Positions 25,133-33,801 of a stretch of DNA of 64,000 nucleotides are shown one piece after another (position 1 is the first letter of the stretch; every line of letters starts with the position of its first letter). Origin of the DNA: Rhizobium sp. WYJ-E13. GTDB lineage: Bacteria > Pseudomonadota > Alphaproteobacteria > Rhizobiales > Rhizobiaceae. The DNA is taken from assembly GCF_018987265.1 (NCBI RefSeq), contig NZ_CP076853.1, positions 1,488,001-1,552,000 on the forward strand, given 5' to 3'. The translations under genes were made by a program, and so were the position numbers. The notes below the pieces were generated by a model. The model ran no database searches, had not been told where the DNA came from, and worked only from the letters and a program-made list of their open reading frames with translations.

Positions 25133-26539
25133 TCAGCATTCGACGACGTTGACGGCAAGGCCGCCGGTCGAGGTTTCCTTGTATTTCTCGCTCATGTCGT
25201 AGCCGGTCTGGCGCATCGTCTCAATACAGGCATCGAGCGGCACGAAATGCTGGCCATCGCCCTTCACTGCGAGGGATGCGGCCGTGACCGCCTTCACGGC
25301 GCCGAGCGCATTGCGCTCGATGCAGGGAACCTGCACCAGGCCGGCGATCGGATCGCAGGTCATGCCGAGATGATGTTCGAGGGCGATTTCCGCGGCATTC
25401 TCGATCTGGGCCGGCGTGGCGCCCATGACCGCTGCGAGGCCGGCAGCTGCCATGGCGGCAGCCGAGCCGACCTCGCCCTGACAGCCGACTTCGGCGCCAG
25501 AGATCGACGCATTGTGCTTGATGATGCCACCGATCGCTGCTGCGGTCAGCAGATAGTCGTGAATGCCCTTCTGGTCCCAGTCTTCATGGAAATGCTCGTA
25601 ATAACGGATTGTCGCGGGAATGACGCCGGCCGCGCCATTGGTCGGCGCGGTTACGACGCGCCCGCCCGCGGCATTCTCCTCGTTGACCGCCATCGCGTAG
25701 ACGCTCAGCCAGTCATTGGCGAGCAGCGGGTTGACGCGGTTGCTGCGCCATTCCTCCTGCAGCTTGTCGTGAATATGCTTGGCGCGGCGCCTGACATGGA
25801 GGCCGCCGGGCATTATGCCCTCGACCTTCAGCCCGCGTTCGATGCAGGAGCGCATCGCTTCCCAGATGCGGTCGAGACCGGAATCAAGCTCCTCGCGGCT
25901 GCGCTGGCTTTCCTCGTTGGCGCGCTTCATCTGCGCGATCGACAGGCCGGCACGTTCGGCCATTTCCAACATCTGCTTGGCGCTGGCGAAGGGGTAAGGC
26001 ACCTTGTAAGTGCCTTGCGACGCCTTCTTGCGCGCCCGCATCTGCTCCAGCTCCGTATCGGTGACGACGAAGCCACCGCCGACGGAATAATAGATGCGCT
26101 TGACGAGCAGCCGGCCGTCCTTGTCATAGGCGGAGAAGGTCATGCCATTGGCGTGGCCCGGCAGTGGCTGCTTCTTGTCGAAGATCAGGTCTGTTTTCGG
26201 CTGGAACTGATAGGTCTGATGTCCCTCAGGTTTGATCCGTCCGGCCTTCTCCACCTCGTCGATGATGACATCCATGCGATCAGGGTCGACCTTGTCGGGC
26301 GCTTCGCCCATCAGGCCGAGGATGACCGCCCTGCCCGTGCCGTGTCCGATACCCGTATGGGCGAGCGACCCGTGCAGGCTCACCTTGATGGCGGCCACCT
26401 GCGCGCCGGTGGAAGGGCGCGGCCATTCGTTGGACAGGATAAGCTCAAGGAACCGGTTGGCAGCCGTCATCGGCCCCATCGTATGCGAGCTCGACGGCCC
26501 GACACCGATCTTGAACACATCGAATACCGAAAGAAACAT
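25133..26539 (-). CDS. sdaA: L-serine ammonia-lyase (iron-sulfur type)
   Basis: 468 residues, single-chain L-serine dehydratase converting L-serine to pyruvate and ammonia. The N-terminal beta domain starts with [20 protein letters not shown]; the C-terminal alpha domain contains NGAAGVIPA and the cysteines that hold the oxygen-sensitive [4Fe-4S] cluster ([23 protein letters not shown]). Length is normal. It may feed on serine produced from glycine by the glycine cleavage system encoded later in the window, though the genes are far apart. Confidence 0.96.
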
Positions 26540-26748
26540 GGAGGCGCCTTCTAAACTTGACGATGCAGACTATACGAACCCGGTTCGGCATCCGCGTGGC
26601 GGACCGACATCGCCTAGAACCGGTGCGACATCCGGCTGGACACTAATTCGAAGCTGCCCGTCTTGCCAGTGATTCTCATCTTGCCGGTCATTGCAGCATT
26701 CGAATGCATCTGTAGAGTGGCCGCATTTCTACGGGAACTGACTCGCTG

Positions 26749-27519
26749 ATGATGACGACGGCGGACTACATCGCGCTTGCCTTCTTTATCTTTATCTGGA
26801 TGGGCTACTCCTGGCTGCTGCGCGGCCAGACCTTCTTCGGGCGCACGAGCCTGACCCATGCCATGGTGGAGCGGCGCCGTGAATGGATATATAATTCCCT
26901 GCGCCGCGACTTGAAGATGATCGACACCCAGATCATGGCCGGGCTGCAGAATGGCACGGCCTTTTTCGCCTCGACGTCCATCTTCGCGGTCGGCAGCTGT
27001 TTTGCGCTGCTCGGGGCGACGGAAAAGGTGGATGCGGTTTTCGCCGACCTTCCCTTTGTCTTCCATAGCGGGCATGCGGTCTTTGAGATGAAGGTCGGCG
27101 GCCTTGCCGCTTTGTTCGGCTACGCCTTCTTCAAGTTCGGCTGGGCTTATCGCCTCTTCAACTATTGCACCATCCTCTTCGGCGGCATTCCGATGGTGCA
27201 TGACTCGGAGAAGGACATGATCGCTGCCGAGCGAGCGGCAGAGCGGGTCATCCGCATGAACGTCATCGCCGGCGGCCATTTCAACGAGGGGCTCAGGGCG
27301 ATCTTCCTGTCGATCGGCTATCTCGGCTGGTTCATCAATCCCTATGTTTTTATGGGTACGACGGCGATCGTCGTCTTCGTTCTGACCCGTCGGCAGTTCT
27401 TCTCGGAAGCGCGCCTCGCCATCATGGACGCGAACCCGCCACCAAATCTCCACCTTTCTGCTGTTCAGCGCGACAGGCCGTCAGCGAGTGACGGTGATGA
27501 GCTGTCCGGGGGACTGTGA
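26749..27519 (+). CDS. DUF599 family membrane protein
   Basis: 256 residues with four to five predicted helices (about 5-22, 70-90, 115-135, 185-215). The family signature RREWIYNSLRRDLKMIDTQIMAGL at about 42-66 is cut here into its parts: RRREWIYNSL and MIDTQIMAGLQNGT. Function unknown. The stop is followed at once by the ATG of the DUF1624 gene, so the two are co-translated. Two consecutive ATG codons begin the gene. Confidence 0.88.
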   Translation: MMTTADYIALAFFIFIWMGYSWLLRGQTFFGRTSLTHAMVERRREWIYNSLRRDLKMIDTQIMAGLQNGTAFFASTSIFAVGSCFALLGATEKVDAVFADLPFVFHSGHAVFEMKVGGLAALFGYAFFKFGWAYRLFNYCTILFGGIPMVHDSEKDMIAAERAAERVIRMNVIAGGHFNEGLRAIFLSIGYLGWFINPYVFMGTTAIVVFVLTRRQFFSEARLAIMDANPPPNLHLSAVQRDRPSASDGDELSGGL

Positions 27520-28521
27520 ATGATAGTGTCGGCAACGGAAGCGGCGGCTCACGCAAAACCACCGCGTATCGGCCTCGTGGATACGGCGCGTGGTGCAGCA
27601 CTGCTTGCTATGGCCTCCTACCACTTTAGTTGGGATCTGGAGTTCATGGGCTATCTTACGCCCGGAACGGCTGAAACTGGCTGGTTGAAGATCTATGCGC
27701 GGGCGATCGCCACAACGTTCCTCTTCATCGTCGGCGTCAGCCTTGTACTATCAAGCCGGCCGGAGATCCGCTGGCCGTCCTTCTGGAAGCGTTTCGGGAT
27801 GATTGCCGCTGCCGCCGGGGTGATCTCAGCGGCCACGCTGTATCTGGTGCCCGGCGGATGGATCTATTTCGGCATCTTGCATTCCATCGCAGTCCTGAGC
27901 CTCATAGGCGTGGTCTTCCTGCGCCTGCCGTTGCCGGTGACGCTGCTCGTCACGCTGGCACTGTTCGTCGCTTGGATCACCGACACTTTCGTCATGCCCG
28001 GTATACTGGGTTCGCACCTGTTCGATCCGAGATATCTTGCCTGGCTCGGCTTTGCGGCCACGCCCGACCGGTCGAACGACTATGTGCCGCTCTTCCCCTG
28101 GGCGACGCCCTTCTTCTTGGGAATGAGCCTTGCGCGCCTCGCCTTCCGGACGAATCTGCCGCAGCGACTTGCCGCTCTTGGCACTGGCGGAACGTGGCTT
28201 GCGCGCCTCGGCCGCCACAGCCTTGCCTTCTATCTGATCCACCAGCCCGTGCTGATCGCCATCGCCTATGGCCTGACCTTCATCGTCGCGCCGCCGAAGC
28301 CTGATCCCGTCGTGACCTATCTGCGCCAGTGCAATACGTCCTGCTCGGTCGAACAGGGCGAAGCGCTTTGCCGCAGTTTCTGCCAGTGCACGCTCGATCA
28401 ACTGCAGGCACAGCAGCTCTTCACGCCATTCCAGGCAGGCGAGGTCAAAGCGGATGATGAGCGGATTATGGCGCTCGCCAGCCAGTGCAGCGCCCAGATC
28501 GAACCGGCGCCGCAGCAATGA
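27520..28521 (+). CDS. DUF1624 / heparan-alpha-glucosaminide N-acetyltransferase-like membrane protein
   Basis: 333 residues. About seven to eight helices; GLVDTARGAALLAMASYHFSWD near the N terminus is the DUF1624 start, and the LARLGRHSLAFYLIHQP segment near residue 225-250 is typical of membrane acyltransferases. Such proteins are thought to move acetyl groups across the membrane. The unusual part is the tail after residue 265, with Cys271, 275, 284, 288, 290 and 323, possibly disulfide-bonded or metal-binding. Starts immediately after the DUF599 stop. Confidence 0.85.
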   Translation: MIVSATEAAAHAKPPRIGLVDTARGAALLAMASYHFSWDLEFMGYLTPGTAETGWLKIYARAIATTFLFIVGVSLVLSSRPEIRWPSFWKRFGMIAAAAGVISAATLYLVPGGWIYFGILHSIAVLSLIGVVFLRLPLPVTLLVTLALFVAWITDTFVMPGILGSHLFDPRYLAWLGFAATPDRSNDYVPLFPWATPFFLGMSLARLAFRTNLPQRLAALGTGGTWLARLGRHSLAFYLIHQPVLIAIAYGLTFIVAPPKPDPVVTYLRQCNTSCSVEQGEALCRSFCQCTLDQLQAQQLFTPFQAGEVKADDERIMALASQCSAQIEPAPQQ

Positions 28522-28543
28522 TCAGCCAGTGATCAGACAATAA

Positions 28544-28936
28544 TCAGGTGGTGACGCCGATCTCGGCGAGGCGGCCGAGGCAGGCCTCCTCGATATTGTC
28601 GAGCTCTGTGATCGTTTCGTCGATGTCCTTGCGCTTCTGGCGCAGCTCTTCCCGCTTTTCGTCCACACGCTTCATCAAAAGCTTGAGCTGGCCGAGTTCG
28701 CCCGGCGGCTCTTTGTAGACCTGAATGATTTCCCGGATTTCGGCGATGGTGAAGCCGATGCGCCGGCCACGCAGGATTTCCTGAATGAGGCGCCGGTCGG
28801 CAGGACGGAACAGCCGGGTGCGGCCGCGGCGCTCCGGATGAATCAAGCCCTCATCTTCATAGAAGCGAAGCGTACGCGTCGACACCCCGAATTCGCGCGT
28901 CAACTCCGTTATAGTATAGTATTTGTTCACTAGCAT
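28544..28936 (-). CDS. MerR family transcriptional regulator
   Basis: 130 residues. The winged-helix DNA-binding domain fills residues 5-75 (YTITELTREFGVSTRTLRFYEDEGL), followed by a long dimerisation coiled coil (80-120). There is one Cys (CLGRLAE, near 119), so no obvious metal site. It resembles the LiuR-type regulators of branched-chain amino acid or fatty acid breakdown in proteobacteria, but no such genes are adjacent. A palindrome at 28965-28988 lies 29 bases before its ATG and suggests autoregulation. Confidence 0.9.
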   Translation of the reverse strand: MLVNKYYTITELTREFGVSTRTLRFYEDEGLIHPERRGRTRLFRPADRRLIQEILRGRRIGFTIAEIREIIQVYKEPPGELGQLKLLMKRVDEKREELRQKRKDIDETITELDNIEEACLGRLAEIGVTT

Positions 28937-28964
28937 CTCATCCCCGTCGTCGATCTGACATAAT

Positions 28965-28988
28965 ATTGACTTTTACGTAATAGTCAAT
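28965..28988. promoter_or_regulatory. Probable MerR operator
   Basis: ATTGACT-N10-AGTCAAT, 24 bases, with TTTACGTAA in the centre. Length and symmetry fit a MerR-dimer site, and TTTACGTAA resembles half of the LiuR motif. It lies directly upstream of the merR gene. Confidence 0.6.
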
Positions 28989-28997
28989 TTCTGCGCT

Positions 28998-30413
28998 TCA
29001 GATGCCGAACCACCATGTCGCTAGGCCGAGGAAGGCGAAAAAGCCGGTACAGTCGGTGACGGTCGTGACGAACACGGACGAAGCGATCGCCGGGTCCGCC
29101 CCCATCTTGTCGAGCAGCAGCGGCAGCAGGATACCGGCAAGAGCCGCCGCGATCAGATTGATGATCATGGCCGCGCCGATGACGGCGCCAAGCTGGTAAT
29201 TGTGGAACCAGGTGCCGGCGATCATGCCCAGCAGCAAGGCGAAGAGCATTCCGTTCAGGATGCCGACACCGGCCTCCCTTCGGATGATCCGGCCGGCATT
29301 GTAGATATCGAGGTCGCGGGTCGCGAGCGCACGCACCGTCACCGTCATGGTCTGCGTGCCGGCATTGCCGCCCATGGAGGCAACGATCGGCATCAGCACC
29401 GCAAGCGCGATCATCTTTTCGATCGAACCGTCGAACAGCCCGATCACGCTGGCTGACAGCATCGCCGTGCCGAGATTGATCAAGAGCCAGAGGAAGCGCG
29501 AGCGCACGGTCGAAATGATGTTGTCGGACAGCTCTTCGTCGCCGACACCGCCGAGGCGCTTGATGTCCTCGTCCGCTTCTTCATGAATCACGTCGACCAC
29601 GTCATCGATGGTGAGCACGCCGACGAGGCGTTCGTTCTCATCGACGACGGCCGCGGAGAGAAGGTCGTATTGTTCGAAGAGCTGGGCGGCCTCTTCCTGG
29701 TCCATCTCTGCGGGGATCGGATGATTGGTTTCCCGCATGATGGCTTCGATCTTCGTCTGCCGCTTGGTGCGCAGGATCTGGTCGAGATCGACGGCCCCGA
29801 GCAGTTTGAAGGTCGGATCGATGACGAAGATCTGCGAGAAGGAGTAAGGCAGGTCCTCTTCGTCGCGCATGTAGTCGATGGTCTGTCCGACTGTCCAGAA
29901 TGGCGGCACGGCGACGAATTCCGTCTGCATGCGCCGGCCGGCCGAGCTTTCGGGATAATCGAGCGCGCGCCGAAGACGGACCCGCTCCGTAAACGGCAGC
30001 TGCGCGAGAATTTCTTCCCGGTCTTCCTGGTCGAGGTCTTCGAGAATGTAGACGGCATCGTCGGAATCCAGTTCGCCGATGGCTGCGGCAATCTGCTCGT
30101 TCGGCAGCTGATCGACGATCTCGCGGCGGATCGTCTCGTCCACCTCGGTCAGCGCCGTCATGTCGAAATCGTCGCCGAGCAGACGCACCATCGCCAGGCG
30201 CTGATCCGGCTGGATCGATTCCAGGAGGTCGCCTATTTCCGATTCGTGCAGGCGCGCGACGTTCTGGCGAAGAAACAGCGCGTCACGGTCGGCGATGGCT
30301 GCACCCAGCCGCGCCAGGAAATCGCTGCGCACATTGCCGTCTTCGTTATAAATATCGACGTCTTCGTCGGTCGGACGCTTGCGAATGCGGTCTTCGGTAT
30401 CGGTCGTCGTCAT
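28998..30413 (-). CDS. mgtE: Magnesium transporter MgtE
   Basis: 471 residues. Cytoplasmic N domain (about 40-135, with LPNEQIAAAIGELDSDDAV), a CBS pair (about 140-265) and five transmembrane helices from about 290; the pore signature ASMGGNAGTQT is intact. The protein imports Mg2+, gated by Mg2+ binding to the CBS domains. I chose the ATG at 30413 because GAGGG stands seven bases ahead. No M-box riboswitch is visible upstream. merR follows 61 bases downstream on the same strand. Confidence 0.95.
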   Translation of the reverse strand: MTTTDTEDRIRKRPTDEDVDIYNEDGNVRSDFLARLGAAIADRDALFLRQNVARLHESEIGDLLESIQPDQRLAMVRLLGDDFDMTALTEVDETIRREIVDQLPNEQIAAAIGELDSDDAVYILEDLDQEDREEILAQLPFTERVRLRRALDYPESSAGRRMQTEFVAVPPFWTVGQTIDYMRDEEDLPYSFSQIFVIDPTFKLLGAVDLDQILRTKRQTKIEAIMRETNHPIPAEMDQEEAAQLFEQYDLLSAAVVDENERLVGVLTIDDVVDVIHEEADEDIKRLGGVGDEELSDNIISTVRSRFLWLLINLGTAMLSASVIGLFDGSIEKMIALAVLMPIVASMGGNAGTQTMTVTVRALATRDLDIYNAGRIIRREAGVGILNGMLFALLLGMIAGTWFHNYQLGAVIGAAMIINLIAAALAGILLPLLLDKMGADPAIASSVFVTTVTDCTGFFAFLGLATWWFGI

Positions 30414-30754
30414 ATGCCGCCCTCGCATTTCTATCTGATTTCAAAGACTATCGAGCCGCATTCGAAAATGTCGGCTGAAAATGCATTGTCAACAAGCGGA
30501 TAAGCGAATTCCGCCTTGGCCTTGCCGCTGCCGGAATCCTTGATCGACCAGCTAGCCGAAAGCATTTCTGCCGTAAAGCGCAAACCCGTGCTTTCTGATG
30601 ACAATGCCTGTGGTCGGCTTTAAGCAATGCCAGCAAAAGTGTGTAGCGGTTTTGCGTCCGGCACCGCGTGACGAAAAACGGAGCATTTTCGCGCTTCGAA
30701 GAAAAGCGGAGATGCACCTGTTTCCGCCGCCATTTATCGAAAGGAAGCTTAGCC
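30414..30754. other. Divergent intergenic region with a family B repeat
   Basis: Between mgtE and the deformylase-like gene. The right half (30620-30717) is a dispersed repeat; the left half must hold the mgtE promoter. No gene is seen. Confidence 0.5.
30620..30717 (+). repeat. Dispersed intergenic repeat, family B, copy 2
   Basis: Same order of blocks as 24144-24246: AAGCAATGCCAGCAAAAGTG, GTTTTGCGTCCGGC, then GGAGCATTTT and a GAAAAGCGGAGATGCAC end, with a short internal deletion. It reaches to within 40 bases of the deformylase-like start. Confidence 0.7.
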
Positions 30755-31249
30755 GTGCCGATCCGCCCGATTCTCCGCTATCCGCATCCCGGCCTGAAGA
30801 CGGTCTGCACACCGGTAACCTCGTTCGATTCGGCCCTGTCAGAGCTCGCCGACGATTTGCTGCAGACGATGCGCGCAGCACCCGGTGTCGGCATTACCGC
30901 TGCCCATATCGGCGTCTTCCAGCGCCTGACCGTGCTGGAACTCGACAAGGCTTATGGCGTGCGCATTTGCGTCAATCCCGACATTATCTGGTTCTCGAAC
31001 GAGACGATGGTTCATATGGAGGGCAGCGTGTCCATGCCCGGCGCCACGGATGAGGTCGTGCGCTCAAAGGCGATTCGCTTCCGCTATCAGGATCTCGAAG
31101 GCCAGCAGCACGAAGAAGAGGCATCGGACTTCCTCGCTGTCTGCATCCAGCATGAGGTCGATCAGCTCGACGGCATTTTCTGGCTGCAGCGCCTGTCGCG
31201 GCTGAAGCGTGACCGGCTGATCAGGAAATGGGAAAAGATGAAAGGCTGA
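30755..31249 (+). CDS. Peptide deformylase-like protein lacking catalytic ligands
   Basis: 164 residues with the deformylase fold over its whole length (PIRPILRYPHPGL start, GVGITAAHIG, EGSVSMPG, QHEVDQLDG). True deformylases have Gln, Cys and two His at the active metal: GxGLAAxQ, EGCLS, HExDH. Here these read His51, Ser91 and HEVDQ with Gln137, so only His133 and Glu134 remain. Deformylase activity is therefore doubtful; the normal def gene must be elsewhere. GTG 30755 is chosen because AAGGAAG precedes it; the frame runs on upstream into the repeat. Confidence 0.85.
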   Translation: MPIRPILRYPHPGLKTVCTPVTSFDSALSELADDLLQTMRAAPGVGITAAHIGVFQRLTVLELDKAYGVRICVNPDIIWFSNETMVHMEGSVSMPGATDEVVRSKAIRFRYQDLEGQQHEEEASDFLAVCIQHEVDQLDGIFWLQRLSRLKRDRLIRKWEKMKG

Positions 31250-31327
31250 GGCCTCGCCGCTGTCGGCCGAACCAATAGCAGCCTTCCGGCGTTTGCCCTG
31301 CAGACGGAAACCCGGAAGGAGACGGCA

Positions 31328-31825
31328 ATGCCTGGAAAGAATGACAAGACCTCGCTTTCCCGCGAAGAGGATTACCGCGATTTCGAGGCACGCAACTTGG
31401 ATGATGGCTGGCCCTACGCCGATGGCAACGGCGCCAAGGCCGCCGGCAGTCAAAACCGCCCCTATGGGGAAACCTCGGCCAATTTCGACAGCGACCGCAA
31501 TAGCGGCTTCCGCATCGATGGCACGGACGAGGAAGGCAACGAAAACCGGCTCAAGGATTCGCTTGAGCCTGATACGATCGACCGAGATGAGAGCGACGAG
31601 CTCGAAGCCCGCGTCACCGAGAATCTGGAGAATATCCCCGACGTGGATGTCGACAGTGTCGAAGTTCACGCCGATGGCCATACCGTGACGCTGGAAGGTT
31701 CAGTTGAAACCATCGGCATCGCCCGCAAGGTCGAGCTGGGTGCCCTCTCCGTGGATGGTGTCCGTCGGGTGAGAAACCACCTGCGGATGACCGGCGTCGA
31801 TGCCCACATCCCGAACGAGGATTAA
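31328..31825 (+). CDS. BON domain protein
   Basis: 165 residues. The first 85 are polar, Asp/Asn/Gly-rich and probably disordered; the BON domain fills about 88-157 (VTENLENIPDVDVDSVEV, VTLEGSVETI). BON domains bind phospholipid membranes and are often in stress proteins; no signal peptide is visible, so location is unclear. AAGGAGACGGCA precedes the ATG. A perfect hairpin follows the gene. The upstream region has CGAAC-N17-CGTT, one base off the GGAAC-type general stress promoter. Confidence 0.85.
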   Translation: MPGKNDKTSLSREEDYRDFEARNLDDGWPYADGNGAKAAGSQNRPYGETSANFDSDRNSGFRIDGTDEEGNENRLKDSLEPDTIDRDESDELEARVTENLENIPDVDVDSVEVHADGHTVTLEGSVETIGIARKVELGALSVDGVRRVRNHLRMTGVDAHIPNED

Positions 31826-32155
31826 GGCCAAAAGACACGAAATCGCCACATTTGAAAGCCGGAAAGCACTCCGCTTTCCGGCTTTCATGTCTCTAAGATT
31901 ACAAATAGGTAATCAATTAGAGATTGTAGGATTATCATCCGGGTGAAAGCGCTGGAATCTCAGGCGATTAAGTGCGCCGGCTAAGGTAGCGCGCTACTCA
32001 AGAGCGTTGACAAACATGTGATTTCATTTGGACAAAACGTCGCAAGAGGGCTGTCATCTTTCTCACAAAATTGCCCGAATTGAGGAGCGGACTTGATCTC
32101 GCCGAGGGTTGGTTTTGCGTTGTTAAATTCAACAACAGATTGAGGAGATAGACCC
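31826..32155. other. Intergenic region before the small exported protein gene
   Basis: Begins with the hairpin at 31854-31886. AT-rich from 31890 to 31945. A short inverted repeat GTTGTT-AAATTC-AACAAC at 32119-32136 lies just before the ribosome binding site of the next gene and may shape its leader. TTGACA occurs at 32007, but no convincing -10 box follows at 17 bases. Confidence 0.5.
31854..31886 (+). terminator. Perfect 13-bp hairpin, probable terminator of the BON gene
   Basis: GAAAGCCGGAAAG and CTTTCCGGCTTTC with a 7-base loop. The T-run after the stem is poor on both strands, so termination efficiency is uncertain. Confidence 0.6.
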
Positions 32156-32527
32156 ATGCGCATGAAGTTCGCCGTCGCCGCCACCCTGTTTGCCGTCAGC
32201 ATGGCAAGTGCCGCTTTTGCACAGCCGAAATATATGGACGACTATTCCAATGATGGTGACGGTCTCTATCCAACGCCGGTCGCGCCGGCAAAGCCCGTCC
32301 ACTACCCAACGCATGCGACCCCCCCGGCCTATTCCAGCGACTATACGAATGACAGCGACGGTTTCGCACCCGTCGCGATGGCCAAGCCCGCGAAAGTCGA
32401 CAACACGGCAACGGCGAGCATCAAGCCGCTTCCGGATTGCCACAGCATGATCGGCCCGAAGGGGTCGCACCAGAAGGGTGCCGATAGCGGCGCAAGCCGG
32501 ACCGAAGCATGCCGCGCGATGCACTGA
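32156..32527 (+). CDS. Small exported protein with an internal duplication
   Basis: 123 residues. Signal peptide 1-22 (ends SAAFAQ). The mature part contains two copies of one motif: YMDDYSNDGDGLYP and YSSDYTNDSDGFAP, each followed by a Pro/Ala/Lys-rich stretch; a third part has two Cys (PDCHSMIG, EACRAMH) that may form a disulfide. No family recognised. TGAGGAGATAGACCC precedes the ATG. A strong terminator follows, so it is a single-gene unit, likely well expressed and periplasmic. Confidence 0.75.
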   Translation: MRMKFAVAATLFAVSMASAAFAQPKYMDDYSNDGDGLYPTPVAPAKPVHYPTHATPPAYSSDYTNDSDGFAPVAMAKPAKVDNTATASIKPLPDCHSMIGPKGSHQKGADSGASRTEACRAMH

Positions 32528-32538
32528 CATGATCCGAG

Positions 32539-32568
32539 AAAGGGCCGGTTTCCGGCCCTTTTCTTTTG
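32539..32568 (+). terminator. Intrinsic terminator
   Basis: AAAGGGCCGG and CCGGCCCTTT, three-base loop, then TTCTTTT. Ends the small exported protein gene. Confidence 0.9.
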
Positions 32569-32637
32569 TAAATTCAATGTCCCACGCGGCGTAATCCACA
32601 TCTCCCGCAAGCTTTTAAAAAAAACTGTCACATCGCG

Positions 32638-32666
32638 CTTGTGTCCGTCAGAGGCTTTTGCTACAT
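32638..32666 (+). promoter_or_regulatory. Promoter of tRNA-Leu
   Basis: CTTGTG, 17 bases, CTACAT; close to CTTGAC-N17-CTATAT. It lies 35 bases before the tRNA. Confidence 0.6.
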
Positions 32667-32700
32667 GCTGCCTCGCCGACGCAAATCGGCCTACCACGAT

Positions 32701-32785
32701 GCGGTCGTGGCGGAATTGGTAGACGCGCAGCGTTGAGGTCGCTGTGGGGCAACCCGTGGAAGTTCGAGTCTTCTCGACCGCACCA
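32701..32785 (+). tRNA. tRNA-Leu(GAG)
   Basis: 85 bases with an encoded CCA end. Acceptor GCGGTCG pairs with CGACCGC; the anticodon stem CAGCG/CGCTG encloses the loop TTGAGGT, anticodon GAG, reading CUC and CUU. A long variable arm (TGGGGCAACCCG), as in class II tRNAs, and a TTCGAGT T-loop are present. A terminator follows directly. Confidence 0.97.
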
Positions 32786-32788
32786 AAG

Positions 32789-32817
32789 AAACCCGCTTCG
32801 GCGGGTTTTTTCTTTTT
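32789..32817 (+). terminator. Terminator of tRNA-Leu
   Basis: AAACCCGC-TTCG-GCGGGTTT followed by a long T-rich tail, four bases after the tRNA CCA end. Confidence 0.92.
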
Positions 32818-33218
32818 GGCCAAGGGTTTAGTTCTCTGGTCTTAATCCGCCTGCCATAAGTCGCAATACCTTCGGCACACCTTCCTGCAGATCCCGCCCG
32901 TGCAGAGAGTGTAGCAGCCTGACTGTTCGGACTGCAATTCTGATGCGCAATCTCCTGCTTGACTTCCATCTTGAATTGAGAACATAAATGGAACGGTTAA
33001 GAGTCCAGGGGTGTTCATTCATGAAGATCATTTCGATCAGCAATTTTTGACGAGTCGCAAGACGGGTGACCGGTCGCCAGGTCGGTCACCGTAGGGGATA
33101 GAGCCGGCTCGAGGCAATCCAGCTTTTACACACCTTTGAACTCAAGCCGGATATTTCGGCTTAGCGCTTTCTGCTGTGATTGCGCGAGCGCACAGCTATC
33201 TGACGATTGGGGAATCGC
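32818..33218. other. Intergenic region between tRNA-Leu and the DUF1190 gene
   Basis: About 400 bases. A minus-strand frame at 32828-33043 (basic, 71 codons) has no clear family or start signal, and I do not call it. An 8-base-pair hairpin GGTGACCG/CGGTCACC lies at 33065-33090. The right end should contain the promoter of the ygiB-ygiC-like pair. Confidence 0.45.
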
Positions 33219-33791
33219 ATGACACCGGAAGATCGCGAGCGATACGTCAAAAGAGGCGTGAAGCTTGCCATTCTTGGAACGTTCATTTTCGCGATCTATC
33301 TCGTGGAGCGTTCCATCGGCGAGACTGAGACGGCGGCCTATAAGACGCTTGACGATTGTCTCAAGGATAGCAAGTTTGGTCCGGACGACTGCAAGAGCAG
33401 CTTCGAGACTGCCCGTGCCGAGCATCTGAAAAATGCGCCTTCCTATCAGAACCGCGAGGATTGCGAGGAGGAATTCGGCAACGGCCGCTGTGAACAGACA
33501 AGTTCAGCGCATGGTGGCGGTGCAGGACATTACAGCCCCTATCAATGGGGCTATCTCATCGGTCGAGCCGAAAAGAGCGTCAATGGCGTCTATTATCCGG
33601 CCGTACCGGCATCGGCGCTTTATGAAAGCAGCCATATCCCGGGCTTCGTGAATGCTGACGGCTGGTTGGTCACCAACAAAGTGGGGGGCTTCAAAATGAC
33701 TTATGGCAATGGAGCGCTCATCAGTCCCGATGTCCGTACGACCACGCTTGCCCGCTCCGGTTTCGGTACGCGCCACGTTTCCGCTTCTTGA
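33219..33791 (+). CDS. DUF1190 (YgiB-like) protein
   Basis: 190 residues. One N-terminal membrane helix (about 15-33, LAILGTFIFAIYLVERS), then a soluble Cys-containing part (DDCLKDSKFGPDDC, REDCEEEFGNGRC) and a Gly/Tyr-rich segment (HYSPYQWGYLIG), as in the DUF1190/YgiB family, which is of unknown function. GGGGAATCGC precedes the ATG. The glutathionylspermidine-synthase-like gene starts ten bases after its stop; the ygiB-ygiC pairing also occurs in E. coli. Confidence 0.85.
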   Translation: MTPEDRERYVKRGVKLAILGTFIFAIYLVERSIGETETAAYKTLDDCLKDSKFGPDDCKSSFETARAEHLKNAPSYQNREDCEEEFGNGRCEQTSSAHGGGAGHYSPYQWGYLIGRAEKSVNGVYYPAVPASALYESSHIPGFVNADGWLVTNKVGGFKMTYGNGALISPDVRTTTLARSGFGTRHVSAS

Positions 33792-33801
33792 GGGGCTGAA
33801 T

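Noticed and set aside
31268..31293. General stress (RpoE2-type) promoter before the BON gene
   Set aside because: CGAAC-N17-CGTT has one mismatch in the more conserved GGAAC box; too weak to call.
32828..33043. A 71-codon minus-strand frame near tRNA-Leu
   Set aside because: No family, no convincing ribosome binding site; Arg/Leu-rich as expected for a chance frame.
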